The notes: a model not told the origin generated them from the sequence alone. 64,000 nucleotides of DNA from Nepenthes gracilis (GCA_033239525.1 BSYO01000004.1:6487701-6551700), one strand, 5' to 3'; shown: positions 47,272 to 59,864, counted from the stretch's first letter. Made by a program: numbers and translations.

Positions 47272-48647
47272 ATACGTCCCTGGATTCAGAACTCGACTAG
47301 ATTTGGGCTGACTTGATTGTCTAGATTCGGCTCTATTTACTTAGTCTAGACCGTATACACCACTACAACAAATAAGAGGTCAGGTGCCGATGAGGTGTTA
47401 TCCCACCAAAAACACTCCGACGCTCGAGTTAGGAATAGGCTTCAGCTTTTAAGAAAGAAACTAGAAATGAGAGTTGACAGATAAAGAGAATGACGGGGGA
47501 AGGAGTGTTCATCTTTAGACGTAAGAGACATTCCGATAGCTCGTTGAGAGCACAGTTTCCCGAATCAGCGTTCGCGGAGAACGAGCAAAAAGCTAAGTCC
47601 TGTAAACGTAGAAGCTTTAAAGGACAGAACTCAGAGGGAGAGCGGAGTCTCTAGAGTCTGAAAGTTCAGTGTGGGATTATGGCAGCAAGCGATTGTATGC
47701 TTAAAAGTAAGCATTTGTCTACTTGGGAGTTTTTTTGCCGTAGTTCTTGTTGTTGTGGTCGTCCCCCGTAAATGGAGATTCCGGGTTTATATAGATAGAG
47801 GGCAGGGTCACCTTCATTGGCCAAGAAGGCATGACTCCTGCATCGTGTTGGGTGGCTTTCCTTGAACATGAAGGTTTGACTTGTGTAATCTATTGGGATC
47901 GTTTCCTTTCTTAGTGGGTAACGGTTCTTCAGATTATTTGTCTTCCTTTTACGCTTTTATTACCTTTTGATATTTCATTCTACTGAGAGGCTCTAGACTC
48001 CATTTTGGGAGGAGCCTCGCCTAGTGCACTGGCCACCATTGAGGGTGCTCCAGGCTCTACTTGGCGAGAACATTTGGGCATCATTGTTGAGTGCCCCAAG
48101 CGCTGGTTCATTCCGATTTGATGGAGAATAGTTGGGTGCCATCGTGGGAGAGCCCTATGCTCTGTCTTGCCAAAAACAAGAGCAGAGGGATTAGGCACCA
48201 TTGTTGGGAAGTTTTGTACTCTATTCCGACGAGATCGCCTAAACGCCGTTTTGGATGAGCTTCATGCTCTGTTTGGCAAGCACACTTAGGCGCCATTGTG
48301 GAAGGGCTTTGGGCCCTATTTCACCAACAACGGGGATAGGGAGCAGGGCGCTCTCAAATGGGCTTTGAGGTGCTTTTTTCTTGTCGAGCGGTGGACTAGA
48401 GCAAGAGAACAAGGGTGCCATTTTTGGGAAGATTTTCTACTATGGGCTCTTTGGATTTTTCTCCATTTGCCTTCTTTGCTACTCCCCTTTTTATCAAGGG
48501 AGGTAATAAAAAGTTTTCTATTAAGAGGAGTCCCAATTTTTTTGCCAGGAAGAATTTCTCTTACTAGAATGAAATGTTTTCCCACTATGACTGAGCTTCT
48601 TTGCTATTTTTCAGATTTTAGATTGGCTCGAGATACTAAACACATCA
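47272..48647 (-). mobile_element. LTR remnant with 46-62-bp minisatellite
   Basis: The left end TGATACG is followed by blocks that, reversed, match the solo LTR at 14642: ...GAGCGTCGGAGTG, then AATCCAGGGACGTATCA at the end. The right end may be the CATCA at 48647, but flanking 5-mers (AACAA and CAAAA) do not match, so the boundary is uncertain. There is no internal domain. Confidence 0.5.
48015..48330. repeat. Minisatellite, about six units
   Basis: Units share a TNGGCGCCATTGTNG core, seen near 48018, 48070, 48132, 48193, 48239 and 48286 with spacing of 46-62 bases. Each is followed by a GAG.CCC.ATGCTCTGT.TTGGC-like text. Confidence 0.7.
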
Positions 48648-50941
48648 CAAAATGCAATGGAGAGTGAAATGTTTGACAAATAATAATAATCAACATTACA
48701 AAATAATTAATAAATATTTCAAATATATAATATTAAATTACAAAAGCCATAATAATAATATAAAGCTTATTAATAAATTTCATTTAAAAATTTAAAGCTC
48801 ATCATAATTACGACTTAAAAATAATAACAAAAATATGTCTAAACAAACTTTCATATTACAAAGATAAAAGATTTTGTATAATTTGAATCTTATCAATAAT
48901 AAACAAAGATCCTCCATAATCTAACATTACAAGAAAGATGGGGATTCTCTGATCTGAATACTAGTATGAATAATTTAGATACTAAAGAATAATAAATATC
49001 ATAGATTTTATAAAAAAAGAATCTCACTAAATCATATATATATATTACTAAATATAACTCATGAATTATATTAATTTTAAACTAAACAGGTATCAATAAT
49101 TACATATCACAAAAATATTCAGAATCTTATTCTGCCATTGTGAATCAAAAGCCATAAATATATTGCATTGTTAGTTAGATATGTACTATGCAATGATTGA
49201 TACTCATAAGTTTGACATGCAACTAAATTCTATAATCTATCAAAATTCTATTAAACAAAATAGAGACATTTCACAAAAGTGTATTTCCTCTACATACAGA
49301 GTACGAGGATTATTTCAACATATCAAATCCAATATCCGTTATTATAATATCCATTAATACTATACTGCATGATCGTCACATGGTTTTACACATTTTTCAA
49401 CATAAATGATATATCTCATTACCTCTATAATATAAAAATTAGTATCAAATGGCTATTAATCATATGAAAGTTTTCGTAGGTTTTATATTTTTTTACAATC
49501 ATAATGATTTTATGTAATCTTATTTATCTTGACTGCAAGAAATTTATAACATATTTATACAATCGAGTATAATACAAATGAACTTTATAACTATAATAAT
49601 AAAAAAATCGGACAGTATTAATAAGAACCATACTCACATAATCAAAATTAATATAAAAAAATCATTATCGACCAAAAGCAAGAATGCTCCATGAATGCAC
49701 TGTGTGTTTAATTACTATCATCCCACCAGCACTTAACAATAGATCCTACGGCTCAAAAGATGATGCTGCCAAACATCAAATCTAATACTAGACTAAAACT
49801 AAATCGGTGTTTTCTGACATTTGAGTATTCGCTCACACATTGCTCTGTACACCAACTCATAAGATTTTATCATATGATTACCAAACTTTATCAATTTGTT
49901 TGTCTCACTTGTATAGCCACCACAAAGAGTAAATATATTTCCATTATTTCCCCAGTACCATATGTAACTCATGATATATCAAGTTTCTTTAAAACTATAT
50001 GGGTGTTCAAGTGCTGATCTTGTTTTAGCATGAAGATGTCAACTCAAAGAACCTAAAATATTTGTAATTTTTAATCCCATAATAAGACATACAATAATAT
50101 ATCATAAATCTTAATTAAATAAGCTATCATAATCTAAAATAATATTCTATCCTTACGGATGATGAAAATGACAAGGGCTATAAACAATCGAATATCATCA
50201 TTATTAAAACTTTCTACTGTCAATTATAGTCGGGCCAAACCTAAAAAATTGATTAACCTCACTTCACCTATAAAATATTATTGCTTTATACCCAACAACT
50301 TCGTTTTTTTTTTTTTATAACCTTTTTCACCATTAAAACAGAGATCCCGACCTACTGTTCTGGAGCTTAAGGAACAACCAGCCTGCTGGTTACCATAAAT
50401 TCGATCCGGGAGATCTTTGTCTGCCCAATTTATCAGCGAACCCTACTCTACAAATTCTACATGGAAGGCTTAGCATATCCAAAGCTAAAATATCACCTAA
50501 TTTCATCATTTTTTTATACTGTTCATCTTCCTTTTACCCGCTACTATTGTTCATTAGTTTTGTACAAGCACGAACAGCTTCCATATGGAAGGATTCCTTC
50601 CCTTTTATCAAGTTAACCTTGATTTCTGACTAGATTTAAGTATTCATGATGATTATAAAGGCACCTAACTTAAACTCTCCATGTCATTGTTCATCGTCTA
50701 TTTTATTCTGTCGTTACCGCTTCGAAAGTTACAAAATACAATATTACTTCAATATACATCTGACAGAGCTAAACTAAGCACTACCTACGATTTTCTACTA
50801 CATTTATATAATTACTAATGTTTACTGTCATTTCTAATTTGGTTTCAAAAGCACAATCCGTGCCCTGTTTTTTCCACCCGAAATGAAAACAAAACAGTTG
50901 TAGAAGATGAACCCAAGATTTGAAAATTTATTAGAAGATCA
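48648..50941. other. AT-rich DNA with possible diverged LTR relatives
   Basis: Sequence such as TCTCATTACCTCTATAATAT and later CATATGAAAGTTTTCGTAGG is laid out like the element debris at 36400-37700, suggesting an older copy of the same repeat. A balanced patch at 50330-50480 ending in a T-run (A-tail on the minus strand, about 50308-50320) may be a SINE on the minus strand, but its boxes are not clear. No gene seen. Confidence 0.35.
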
Positions 50942-51017
50942 TTAAAATGAACTTTCATTTGTGAGATGATGGAAGCATTTGCAAGAGAAGAAAATTGCGA
51001 ACATTTTAGGAAATCCA

Positions 51018-51182
51018 CTAGACTGATTTTGATTTCGGCACAAAATAGAGTGCCGTTTCAACGACAAAGGCAATGACAGTGGCAGCTCCCAGAAACGTTC
51101 GTCGACAACTCTCACCACTACTATCATCTTCGACAACAATAGTACCGTCGATATCAGCAGCTTCGGCGCCTCTTCTTCTTCT
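51018..51182 (-). pseudogene. Tail-anchored membrane-protein-like fragment
   Basis: A minus-strand frame of 54 codons, opening after a stop and lacking an ATG, reads ADIDGTIVVEDDSSGESC, then a hydrophobic stretch FLGAATVIAFVVETALYFV, then PKSKSV and a stop. An acidic linker, single membrane span and short basic tail is the plan of a tail-anchored organelle protein. The region is GC-richer than its flanks. No start or upstream exon was found in this frame; frames further upstream (to 51410) look weakly coding. It may be a last exon or a broken gene. Family unknown. Confidence 0.3.
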
Positions 51183-51418
51183 TCAAATTTTCTCCAGTCT
51201 CTCACGAAAGAATGTTAGCGAGAGGCTTGTATTTCTATAGAATTGGGGATGAACGAAGCGGCTAAAGTTTGTTGTGTCGAAACTACTCGATCGATACGCA
51301 GGAATCTTTGGTCGGCTATGGGATGAAGCTGTCGCGCGCAACTAGGGCACGAAGTCGCTAGACAAAAGTTTAGGGCAGCCCAGAATTTCTTTGGGGGAGA
51401 ATTGTGCAAGCTTTTGAC

Positions 51419-51442
51419 TTATTATTATTATTATTATTATTA
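51419..51442. repeat. (ATT)8 microsatellite
   Basis: Eight ATT units. Confidence 0.85.
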
Positions 51443-51927
51443 CGCTGATATAATTTTATATATAAGATTATCTACATTTTAATATTTATTAATTTAAATA
51501 TTAAATTCAAATTTCAAAAAATATAATATTTGTAATTAAAAAATTTTTCTTAACTAATAATTAAATGTCAAAATATTTTATTAAATTTAAATAACCAATT
51601 TTCCGTTCAAATAATTATATTTTTATAATGTCTCAATCTTTCTTAAAATAAACTTAAATTCTTGTATTTTACATCCATTTTAACAAATTTATTTATATAG
51701 TTTAATTCTATAATTAATAAATTTTACTAATTTCAATTGAAAGCTGCTAATTAAAAATATCAAAATATTATAATAAAAAATAATCAATATTTTGCTCGGT
51801 CTTATTCAAGTCAAATTCAAATCGTTGCGTCGTCAACGTGTCATCATGGAGTCTAATTGAGTTTCTTTATTATCAAAGAGGCAGGGACCCCACAGGAGAT
51901 GCCCGAAATCCGACGGTTACAGATCCA

Positions 51928-51966
51928 GCTATAAAGCTGACATAGCTGTTAATCTGTGGCCACGTG
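51928..51966 (+). promoter_or_regulatory. Putative core promoter of the AGP gene with G-box
   Basis: A TATA-like GCTATAAAGC at about 51928-51937 lies about 200 bases before the AGP start codon. A perfect palindromic G-box CCACGTGG is at 51959-51966, the site bound by bZIP and bHLH factors. Its position just at or after the expected transcription start makes its role uncertain. Confidence 0.5.
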
Positions 51967-52132
51967 GCTGAACACAATTAACTTTCCATGCTCTGTCAGT
52001 AGAGAAACCATCCCGCTATTTATCATCTCCCCCTCAACACGCCGCTCGCGCTCTCTCACCTCTCGCTGCCGTGCACACCTTAATTCTTCCGGTCCCACTC
52101 CGCTGCAGAAGCAGAGCTCAGCGAAATCGAAA

Positions 52133-55100
52133 ATGGATAGCAAGGCCATGCTCTTCTTTGGCCTAATCTTTGTTGTAGTCGCCGGCGTCTGTTGTCAGTT
52201 CCCGGTACCCGCACCGACATCAACGTCGTCGACACCATCCCCGACAGCCACTCCTCCTTCAGCTCCAACCGAATCTCCTCCTGCAACTGCCGCCGCACCA
52301 GCCAAAACACCTACCGCTCCGGCTCCTGCTACAACACGTACAGCTTCTCCTCCTGCAGTGGTCCAATCTCCTCCAGCATTGCAGCCGACGTCTTCTCCTC
52401 GTCCTGCTGTGCAATCTCCGGCAGAGACTCCGCCTTCCGCAACTCCTCCGTTGTCAGCTCCTCCAACGGCCGGACCTGCTCCAGCTCCAAGCGCTCATCC
52501 CCCGTCTACCTCGACTCCTCTGGCTACTCCATCAGCTCCCCTCGCGTCTCCACCTGCGTCCTTGGCACCCATGGCACCGGCTCCAAGCAAGAAGATAAAA
52601 CCATCCCCCGAGCCGTCGTCGGCACCGCTGGCACTGAGCCCTCCGGCACCAACGTCGGAATCTCCTGCGTCGAGCAACGAATCGGTTGCGCCTGGACTTT
52701 CTCAGTCAGATGAGGTACGTTCTCGCTCGCTTTCATAGATGTGTCTTGTCTAACCTGTCCTAAATGGCAACGCACACTCTCTTAGTTCAGATCTGAGTGT
52801 TGGTAGTAATAGATCTCTCAGTTTTCATGCGTTAGAATTATCTTGTCTAACTTGCGCCCAGATGGAAATGCGCACTCTGTTAGGTCAGATCACAGTGTTG
52901 GGATGATCTCTCAGTTTTGGCTTTACTGTACTTTCATTATAGGGATCATCTCTAGCCTGCGGCTAGCTGTCAGAGCGCTCTCTTTTGGTTCAGATTATCA
53001 GTGTTGGTAGTAGTAGACCTCTCAGTTTTGGACTAAGTGAAAATGCCGGCGACCAGAAGCATACTAGATCGAACCTGCTAATATGCGCTGGGTCTTTCTT
53101 GCTTGTAGTTGATTCATGTCATTGCCCTTTTGGGGGGCCCGGGTCGGATTTAGGGCTTACGGATCGCTTCTATATTTTTATTAATTTAATTATTTTAAAA
53201 ATAATTATTTTAATCTTTGAAAAAATAATTAATTCATATTTATATATTCAAAATAAACAATTAACTGGGTCGGCGTCGGGTTAACTCAATGAGTTGTCCT
53301 CTGTGTTTCAAGTCAGTCACTCGTTGTGAGTACCTAAAATTTTCAAGGTTTAGCCCCCTCCCCTTTAACTTTTTCTACAAATTCCTCCTTCAATTCCACA
53401 TTCCTATCTTCATTGTGTCCCACCCGTCAACAAGTAGTAGAGAGAGAAGAAAATTAGTTCTATGAATTCCAGCACTTTCTCAAATTTTAATTTTCAAATT
53501 TTGCATTCAAAATTTTGGCAGCGCTAGTTGCAAGTTGGGTGTCTGACCAGTCCAAAAAATTTATCAGAAATTTCATGTTACTGTATAATATACATCTTAA
53601 ATTCAGTATGCATTTTTAATATTACAGCATATTTTTGATAATTAATAACATTATAAGAATACATCATCCTTCATTTATTAGGTGGCTTTAGTGTACTGGT
53701 TCTCAAAACTCTGTAGTTCGTACCAAGAACTAAATAAGCCTGGCCAGAAGTATGAGATATGATAGACACGGTGTCGTATAATTTAAACAATGACAAATTA
53801 ATATCCCCCCCCCCCACACACACTCTCTCTCTCTCTCTCTTAAATGTGTTTAATTTATATATCTTTAATAATCTGTTGATATCGAAAGTAATATATTAAT
53901 TTTAGTATATTGCATTTTTTTTTTCTGGTTTATGGGGTATTTAGCTAACCTATCAGGTTATTGACTTTTTGTCTTACCCAAAAAAACTTTTTGCCTGACA
54001 TAGATGCAGATATCTCAAATTAAGCATCTAGTTTATTATCAAATGATATAATCTCACAAGGCAAATAATTCAAAACTATATTTCCCAACTAGCACTAAAA
54101 CAATGGTTTGCCAATGTTAGTATTTCCCTTTTGTTAGGGTACAAAATGTTTTTTAAAAAAAGTGTCAAATTTATTTGATATAAATCAATCAAGTCAAATT
54201 GATTATATTACAAGTCAAATAATAATACATATATGATTTTGACATATTTTTGTAGTAAAAAATGAATATCTTTTTTTATTTTACCATCAAATTTCAATAA
54301 TTTACGAACTTAAAGTTAAGAATCAAATTAGAAAAAACTGAAAATAGATAATAAAATTTTAAAAAATTAAAATTAAAATTAAAATAGGAAGAAGTATAAA
54401 GTAAAAATAAGCCTCTTTTTAGGCCTCTTGGTTTGTGCTTGCCTTTTGATTATTAGAAAAATGGCGTAAATGTTCTTGAAACATGATATTGTATTTGGGG
54501 CTCCCCGCCTGAAGGTACGTGTGCAAGGGAGACGGAGAGAGGACACTTTTGTACAGGCCATGTCTAGGTTGGTCCCTTCTGTTAGGGATTGTAACGTTTA
54601 TATCGTGTTCAAATGTTGGTGCTTTTTTGTATATATTTCCTACACTATTATCATATTGTGAGGCTTAGGACACCGTCTTTAGCTTATGTTACCTTCTAAA
54701 GTTATTGTTAGGTCTTCATCTAATAGGTTGACATCTCTTAATATAAATTGTTTCTCCCATACAGTGACACCATAATCAGATGGCATAAAATTTTGATTTT
54801 TGAAACAGCGATTTTCTTAAAGTATATTTTAGTACGTGATAAGAGTGCTTGTGCTCTGTGTACACTTCGAATTCAAGGATCACTAAGGTGAGCATATTAG
54901 AGTATGAACCCATTTTTTTAAGTTATTGGTTAGATTGTTCTTTGACACCTTGTATGTTGATATTAGCAATATATTGAAAAGGGTTAAGTATAGATGAAAC
55001 CTTAAACAGTCAAAATATATGAAGGGGATAATTTAGGATATTATGAGATGTATTGACCCTAAATTAGGGTGGGGAATGAAGCAAATCTTTTCCTTTTGAC

Positions 55101-56170
55101 AATTTCACCAATTTTTATCGGCTGCGTAAGTTTTGATGATGTATCCTAAAACGTGATGATGTGGTCTCTTTTTTTGAAACTACATTTGTTTATTTATTTT
55201 TAATTAAGACCCCTTTGACTTCTTTTTGGTATTCAATTTTCAGTCATGCCCGATTAATTTCTGATTTATTTTTTATCCCATTTCATCCCATCAGTTAAAT
55301 TGTTTTTTGATCCAGCTTGCTTGTCTATAAAACCGATTAAATATTACCTCCAATCCATTGACCTAAAATGTGCCTAGCATTATAAGAATTTTCTTTTAAA
55401 CCTCAACTCAAAAAAGCTTCTTCTTATAGAAATTTCATATTATGAATTGTGCTATTTATCTTTGTTTTTTAAGAAACAGCCTTCAATAGCCACTGTCATT
55501 TGGCAATAATTAGGCTGTAATAAATAAACAAAATAAAATAGTATCATTTGTACGAAATTACTTATTTGAAGTCAAATGTTCCCATCTCTTATGCTAGCAC
55601 ATTAACTATTGTTGAAAGCGACAAGGTAAGATTCACCATCTGAAGCCAACCGCTGGGGTGTCACTGTGGAAGACATTCCGCATCCCCTTTGAGAGTTGGT
55701 GAGTTCAAGCCTCTTGAGAGGTACGTAAACCTTTAATGCCCCAAATTGCTTGACTAAAAAAAAGAAAAAAATAAATAACTATAAATTGAATTTTTGCCTA
55801 AAAAATCGCCAACTTGGGAACTTTTAGGACAAGCTTATTTTGGAATTTCTTCCAGAATTATTTTATTTAGATTTGGGTCTCCAACAGGCGTACCCATGTT
55901 TCCCAACGTGATGATGAGAATCCAGTCAATAAAAGAAAACTGAGTTTCATTGCTTGTTGTACTATTAAACCATTGCAATGCTAAACAATTCTGTGAGCAC
56001 ATCTATTCATCCAATCACTGGAATATTGCATAATTGTTTTATGATAATAGGAAATTGGCATCTCTAATATGGTACTTTCATTGCAGAGTGGCGTAGCAAC
56101 AACCAAGTCAATTTCTAAGCTGGTTGTGAGTTTCGGGTTCGGGTTGGCTCTCCTTTCTTCGTTACCCTAA
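52133..56170 (+). CDS. Classical arabinogalactan protein, GPI-anchored
   Basis: Two exons, 52133-52714 and 56087-56170, joined in phase, giving 221 residues. A signal peptide (residues 1-21, MDSKAMLFFGLIFVVVAGVC) is followed by about 180 residues dominated by Pro, Ala, Ser and Thr in AP/PA/SP/TP pairs, the substrate for prolyl hydroxylation and arabinogalactan addition. A short basic insert SKKIKPS interrupts it near two thirds of the length, reminiscent of lysine-rich AGPs. Exon 2 supplies SGVATTKSISKLVVSFGFGL, a GPI-anchor signal: small residues at the likely cleavage site, then a hydrophobic tail. Mature AGPs sit on the outer plasma membrane and cell wall, acting in signalling and wall organisation. 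Reading past the exon 1 donor would give VRSRSLS, losing the anchor. Which AGP subtype is unclear. Confidence 0.88.
53805..53840. repeat. Compound microsatellite C11-(CA)n-(CT)n
   Basis: A run of about 11 C, then CACACACA, then CTCTCT... in the AGP intron. Confidence 0.9.
55640..55775 (+). repeat. SINE-like element in the AGP intron
   Basis: A B-box-like GAGTTCAAGCCTC at about 55710, about 45 bases after a weak A-box-like GTGTCACTGTGG, then an A-rich tail (AAAAAAAAGAAAAAAATAAATA) ending near 55775. This is the arrangement of a plant SINE. Target duplications were not found. Confidence 0.4.
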
Positions 56171-57182
56171 GGGGAGATCTTCTTTCGTTCTTAATTGGTT
56201 TTTGCTTTGAGATTTCTATAACCCAGTATTTACTTCTTCAGAATTACTACTATAATTATTGTCGTCATCATTATGATTATTATTTCATAAATTGTCGTTA
56301 CTTGAGGTTAGGCTGATGCTTGATGCCATATATTTGAACCATTGGGAGATTTTTCTTGGGGTGAGCCTTTGTATTGGAGGATAGTCCTTCTGAATGAGAC
56401 TACTAGCTAGTCGCTGCTGTGTTTGCCTCTTGTGTAAATTCTTTTGATATTTTGTTTGCTTTGTTGTATTCTTGTGCTACTAGTCTCAGTTTCTTATGTG
56501 GGTTCATCGCCTTATTTAAATGGATGGGATATTATATTGCTTGGCATATCTAGAGAGTATTCCCTCAACACTACTTTTATCAAATTGCTTTTAGATTATG
56601 TATTTTCTGCCGGCATCGAAGCTTAGCCATGTAACAGTTGTACTATACATGTTTGAATGTGCCTAGTCGAACATGCATATGGGTATGTTAGCAGTATGTG
56701 TTAGATTGGTCGTTGGTTAATAGTTGACTTAATTTCAGCATTTGTTAAATCCTTTTTTCTCCATAGTCCAATGTGCGGAGCTCGAATGTGACTATTGTGG
56801 AAGGTTAAATTTACACACGCTAAAAAGCTTTCCAATACAGAAATGAAATACATCATTTTCTCACATGCCCAAATACTGAGCCCGAAAAACACATTTTGCA
56901 TGCCTACTCGCTTGGAAAACTCCGGATGTTTCTTAGACAAGGAAAATCTAACCCACCATTTGAAAAAAAAAAATGTTGAACGTTAGACAAATCACTAATT
57001 GTGCCCCTAAATGGGAAAAACATTAATTAACATCACAGTTGCTCTCATTTTTGGCTTACATGATAATTGGGTTTAGTCGCTCATCATTCGTCTGTCGTAG
57101 TATTCTCATTAGTCGTGTTTTAGCATCTGTCAATTAAGCTAAGATCTCTTTTGTTTATCGTCCTCCCGAAACAATGACCGAG
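56171..57182. other. AGP 3' flank and intergenic DNA
   Basis: The AGP 3' UTR probably occupies the first 400-500 bases. The convergent HMA gene ends at 57183. No other gene seen. Confidence 0.5.
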
Positions 57183-59546
57183 TCAACTCCATAACTCAGC
57201 TCTTTTAACCTTTGAAATGCTCTCCAGGACTCCTGTTGGCGATAATCGTCCCATTACCGTCACCCTCTTTGTTTCCAGATCGATACTGAATGATGTTACT
57301 CCTGATTAACAACACTCTCGATCACATTAGCCATGGAAGATAATTTATTAGTCTATACTCACAATGGAATCTCGAAAGTGTTATATTAACATCAGTTTTT
57401 TTGTGTTTTTAACTGTGACATTTTTAACCCGATAAATTCTAACTATTTGCATCATTAGGATAGAATTTTCTCCATTGAAACTATACAATGACTTTAATAA
57501 CTTAATCTTTATAAGAAATTAAGGGACAAGCTAACTATTAGATGAAATTTTAACAGGGGCCCTGGAATTTGAATCCTATGTGGGGCACAGCGGCCGAAGG
57601 GTTACCCTAATTGTATATCTTTGGGAACAATGGCCATTGATGGAGAAAGAGAGAGGAGAAGATGTTACCTTCCATTTTGGTCAGATGCTTCTTGACTTTA
57701 CCTGCACAGGCTTGACAGTGCATGGATACTCTCAACACTACCACCTATGACACCACCACATGACATTTGCAGATTTTAAAGTCAAATTAAATAAAACGAA
57801 ACATAAGGAAACAGAAGCAGCAGCAGTTTCTGCTCGAGCAGATTCTTAATAAGTGTTTTTGATTGGAAAGGGTGTGAGACAGATTGAACAGTACTTGCTC
57901 AGCCACTCGATCTACTCTGTTTTGGACATAATAGATATTTGCGGGACACCCTTTCATCATTTTAAAACAACTAATATAATAAGATACTTATTTATCTATT
58001 TTGATTTAAATTTATTATTATAAATAAATGGACTCGTCATGTTATTAAAAATAAAGAATAATTTATCTCTAACATCACCCAGTAGGCATATGCAATGAAA
58101 AAATGATCTTCTTGGCTGTTTAAGTTAGTCTAAGATCTGTTGTTCTGTCTTCAGTTTTACCATGTGCAAATAAATGCTATCAATTATGTTGTTAGAAGTG
58201 AGCTGTAATTCACATATTACCTACTTAAACTATAAGAATAGTGAAACGTTTTGAATTCTAATGTTGCAAGTCACATGTTAGGGAGGCAGTTCCACAAAGC
58301 TGCCTCATAAGTTGGAAAATTTTTTTTTCCTCAGGGTGCGTCTTTTGGGAAAGCTTAGGCCCCAGTGACTTATGTTTGTAACGGTGGTGCTTTTATTGAT
58401 GTTAGTTTTAACTTGAAGAGAGCTACCTATAAAAGATTCTGACCGAAAAGGGTCACCTGCAAAGAGGTTGACCTACTGCCGGTGCGCCGAAATGAAGTAA
58501 AGCATCGTAGAATAAAAATCGCTAAGTAAAATATTGTAGAATGCAGTTGCCAAGGTTTACGACTGTCGTAGAAAAAAGAATACTGCAAATCCCACATTGA
58601 TGAGGCAGTTTCATAAGGGATACATTATAAGTTAGGGGTACATTTTTTTAGGGGATACTCGGACCCCCATAGTTTGTACTCTATACATTTAACTTACACC
58701 ATGATGTGGGATACTAGAAGCATTAATTGATTTTGTACCTATGCATCGATTCAATAAGCTCGCTTTTATAATTATTTAATTGAATTTTCAAATTAGTTAG
58801 ACTGCTTCAACAACCGGGTCAGGGATATTCCCCCAAACTTCATTTTATGCTTGCTCGAGTATCTGAAAATTTAATTCTTTGATGCTTAGTTTGTGGTGTA
58901 GAACCATCATTATAATTTTCCTTACCAAGTCTTTATCAAACAATAATTCTGTAATGAAGTTTGTAAAAATAATTTAAAAATTACTTTTATTCCAGAAAAG
59001 AATCATAATCTGAGCATATATACTCTTCATTTTTACCTCAAATCATAATCTTCTCATCCTGATACCCCTGTTATTATCATATTCTAAATATTATACTCAA
59101 TTCTTGTAGACTTCCCACTCAAAGATGTTAAAAAATAATGATGAACTCAAACCAGAGAATCATTCTCTTTGTAATTAATTAATGGAGTATATTATATATG
59201 TCTGCTCTGATTTTAAAAAAAAATGAATATGAAACTGCACTTATTGTCAAAATCTAACCTGATAGACATCGGATGAAGGTATGGAAGCAAGCTGCTGCGG
59301 TTGCTTTGGCTGCTGTAGATCTCTCCCTCTCTCAGCTGAAGGGGGCGTGGATCTTCTGGTCGCCGGCGTTGGCCTACCGCCGGATTCGACAAGCCGAGAG
59401 TAGTTGGCAGCGTTGATCAATCCACGGTGATCGACTGCCCTTCTGGGCACGATCACAGACCGCACATTACCCGGCACGCACGCTGCTGTTGATGCAGGTG
59501 AGTAGCACATGAATCCCCTCATCTTCTTACTGTTCTTCATGCTCAT
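57183..59546 (-). CDS. HMA-domain metal-binding protein (NaKR/HIPP-like)
   Basis: Three exons on the minus strand: 59546-59259, 57744-57669 and 57301-57183, in phase, 160 residues. The HMA fold binds a metal ion (often copper) between two Cys residues of a loop. N-terminus: MSMKNSKKMRGFMC, then VRSVIVPRRAVDHRGLI near residues 43-59 and a Pro/Gln-rich linker. Exon 2 holds VVLRVSMHCQACAGKVKKHL, containing the ligand motif MHCQAC (M104, C106, C109). Exon 3 reads GVTSFSIDLETKRVTVMGRL, then SPTGVLESISKVKRAELWS. The layout agrees with the NaKR-related plant family, whose members chaperone copper or affect ion and phloem traffic; the exact role here is unknown. The ATG at 59546 is first in frame; the second, at 59540, matches homologues equally well. 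Confidence 0.88.
57745..59258 (-). other. Intron 1 of the HMA gene with an LTR/TRIM-like repeat
   Basis: A 1.5-kb intron. Around 58260-58400 and 58590-58690 two related stretches (CACATGTTAGGGAGGCAGTTC and CACATTGATGAGGCAGTTTC, each followed by ...CTCATAAGTT or ...TTATAAGTT and GGGTGCG- or GGGTACA-type text) look like a short repeat family in two copies. No coding was recognised. Confidence 0.5.
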
Positions 59547-59639
59547 CGCTACTACCGAGAGGGAGAAGATGGAAACGCCGGAGAAAGAGAAAGCCAAGCC
59601 TTTCGTGTTGGGGAACTGAAAAATGAAACTCGAACTAGC

Positions 59640-59656
59640 CTGATATATAGAGGGGA
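59640..59656 (-). promoter_or_regulatory. TATA box of the HMA gene
   Basis: On the minus strand CCTCTATATATCAGG gives a TATATAT core about 95-105 bases upstream of the first ATG, a good position for a TATA box. Confidence 0.6.
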
Positions 59657-59864
59657 TGTGGGAGGAAGCAAAGAAGGAAAAAAAAAAAAAACTTAATCGA
59701 TAAATTTGAAATATTTTTAGATATTTTATTTATTTATTTATAATTTTATTAATATAAATAAATAGATAATATATTATATTATTTAAAAATATTTTTATAA
59801 TATTTTAAATATAATTTTTAAAAACAGATACATACATCATTCAAATATAATCAAATAATATTCA

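Larger units (their letters stand above)
52715..56086 (+). other. 3.4-kb intron of the AGP gene
   Basis: A long AT-rich intron separating the GPI signal from the rest. It contains a microsatellite at 53805-53840 and a SINE-like piece at 55640-55775. A GC-rich snippet GGGGGGCCCGGG at about 53130-53145 is notable in AT-rich sequence. No independent gene seen. Confidence 0.75.
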
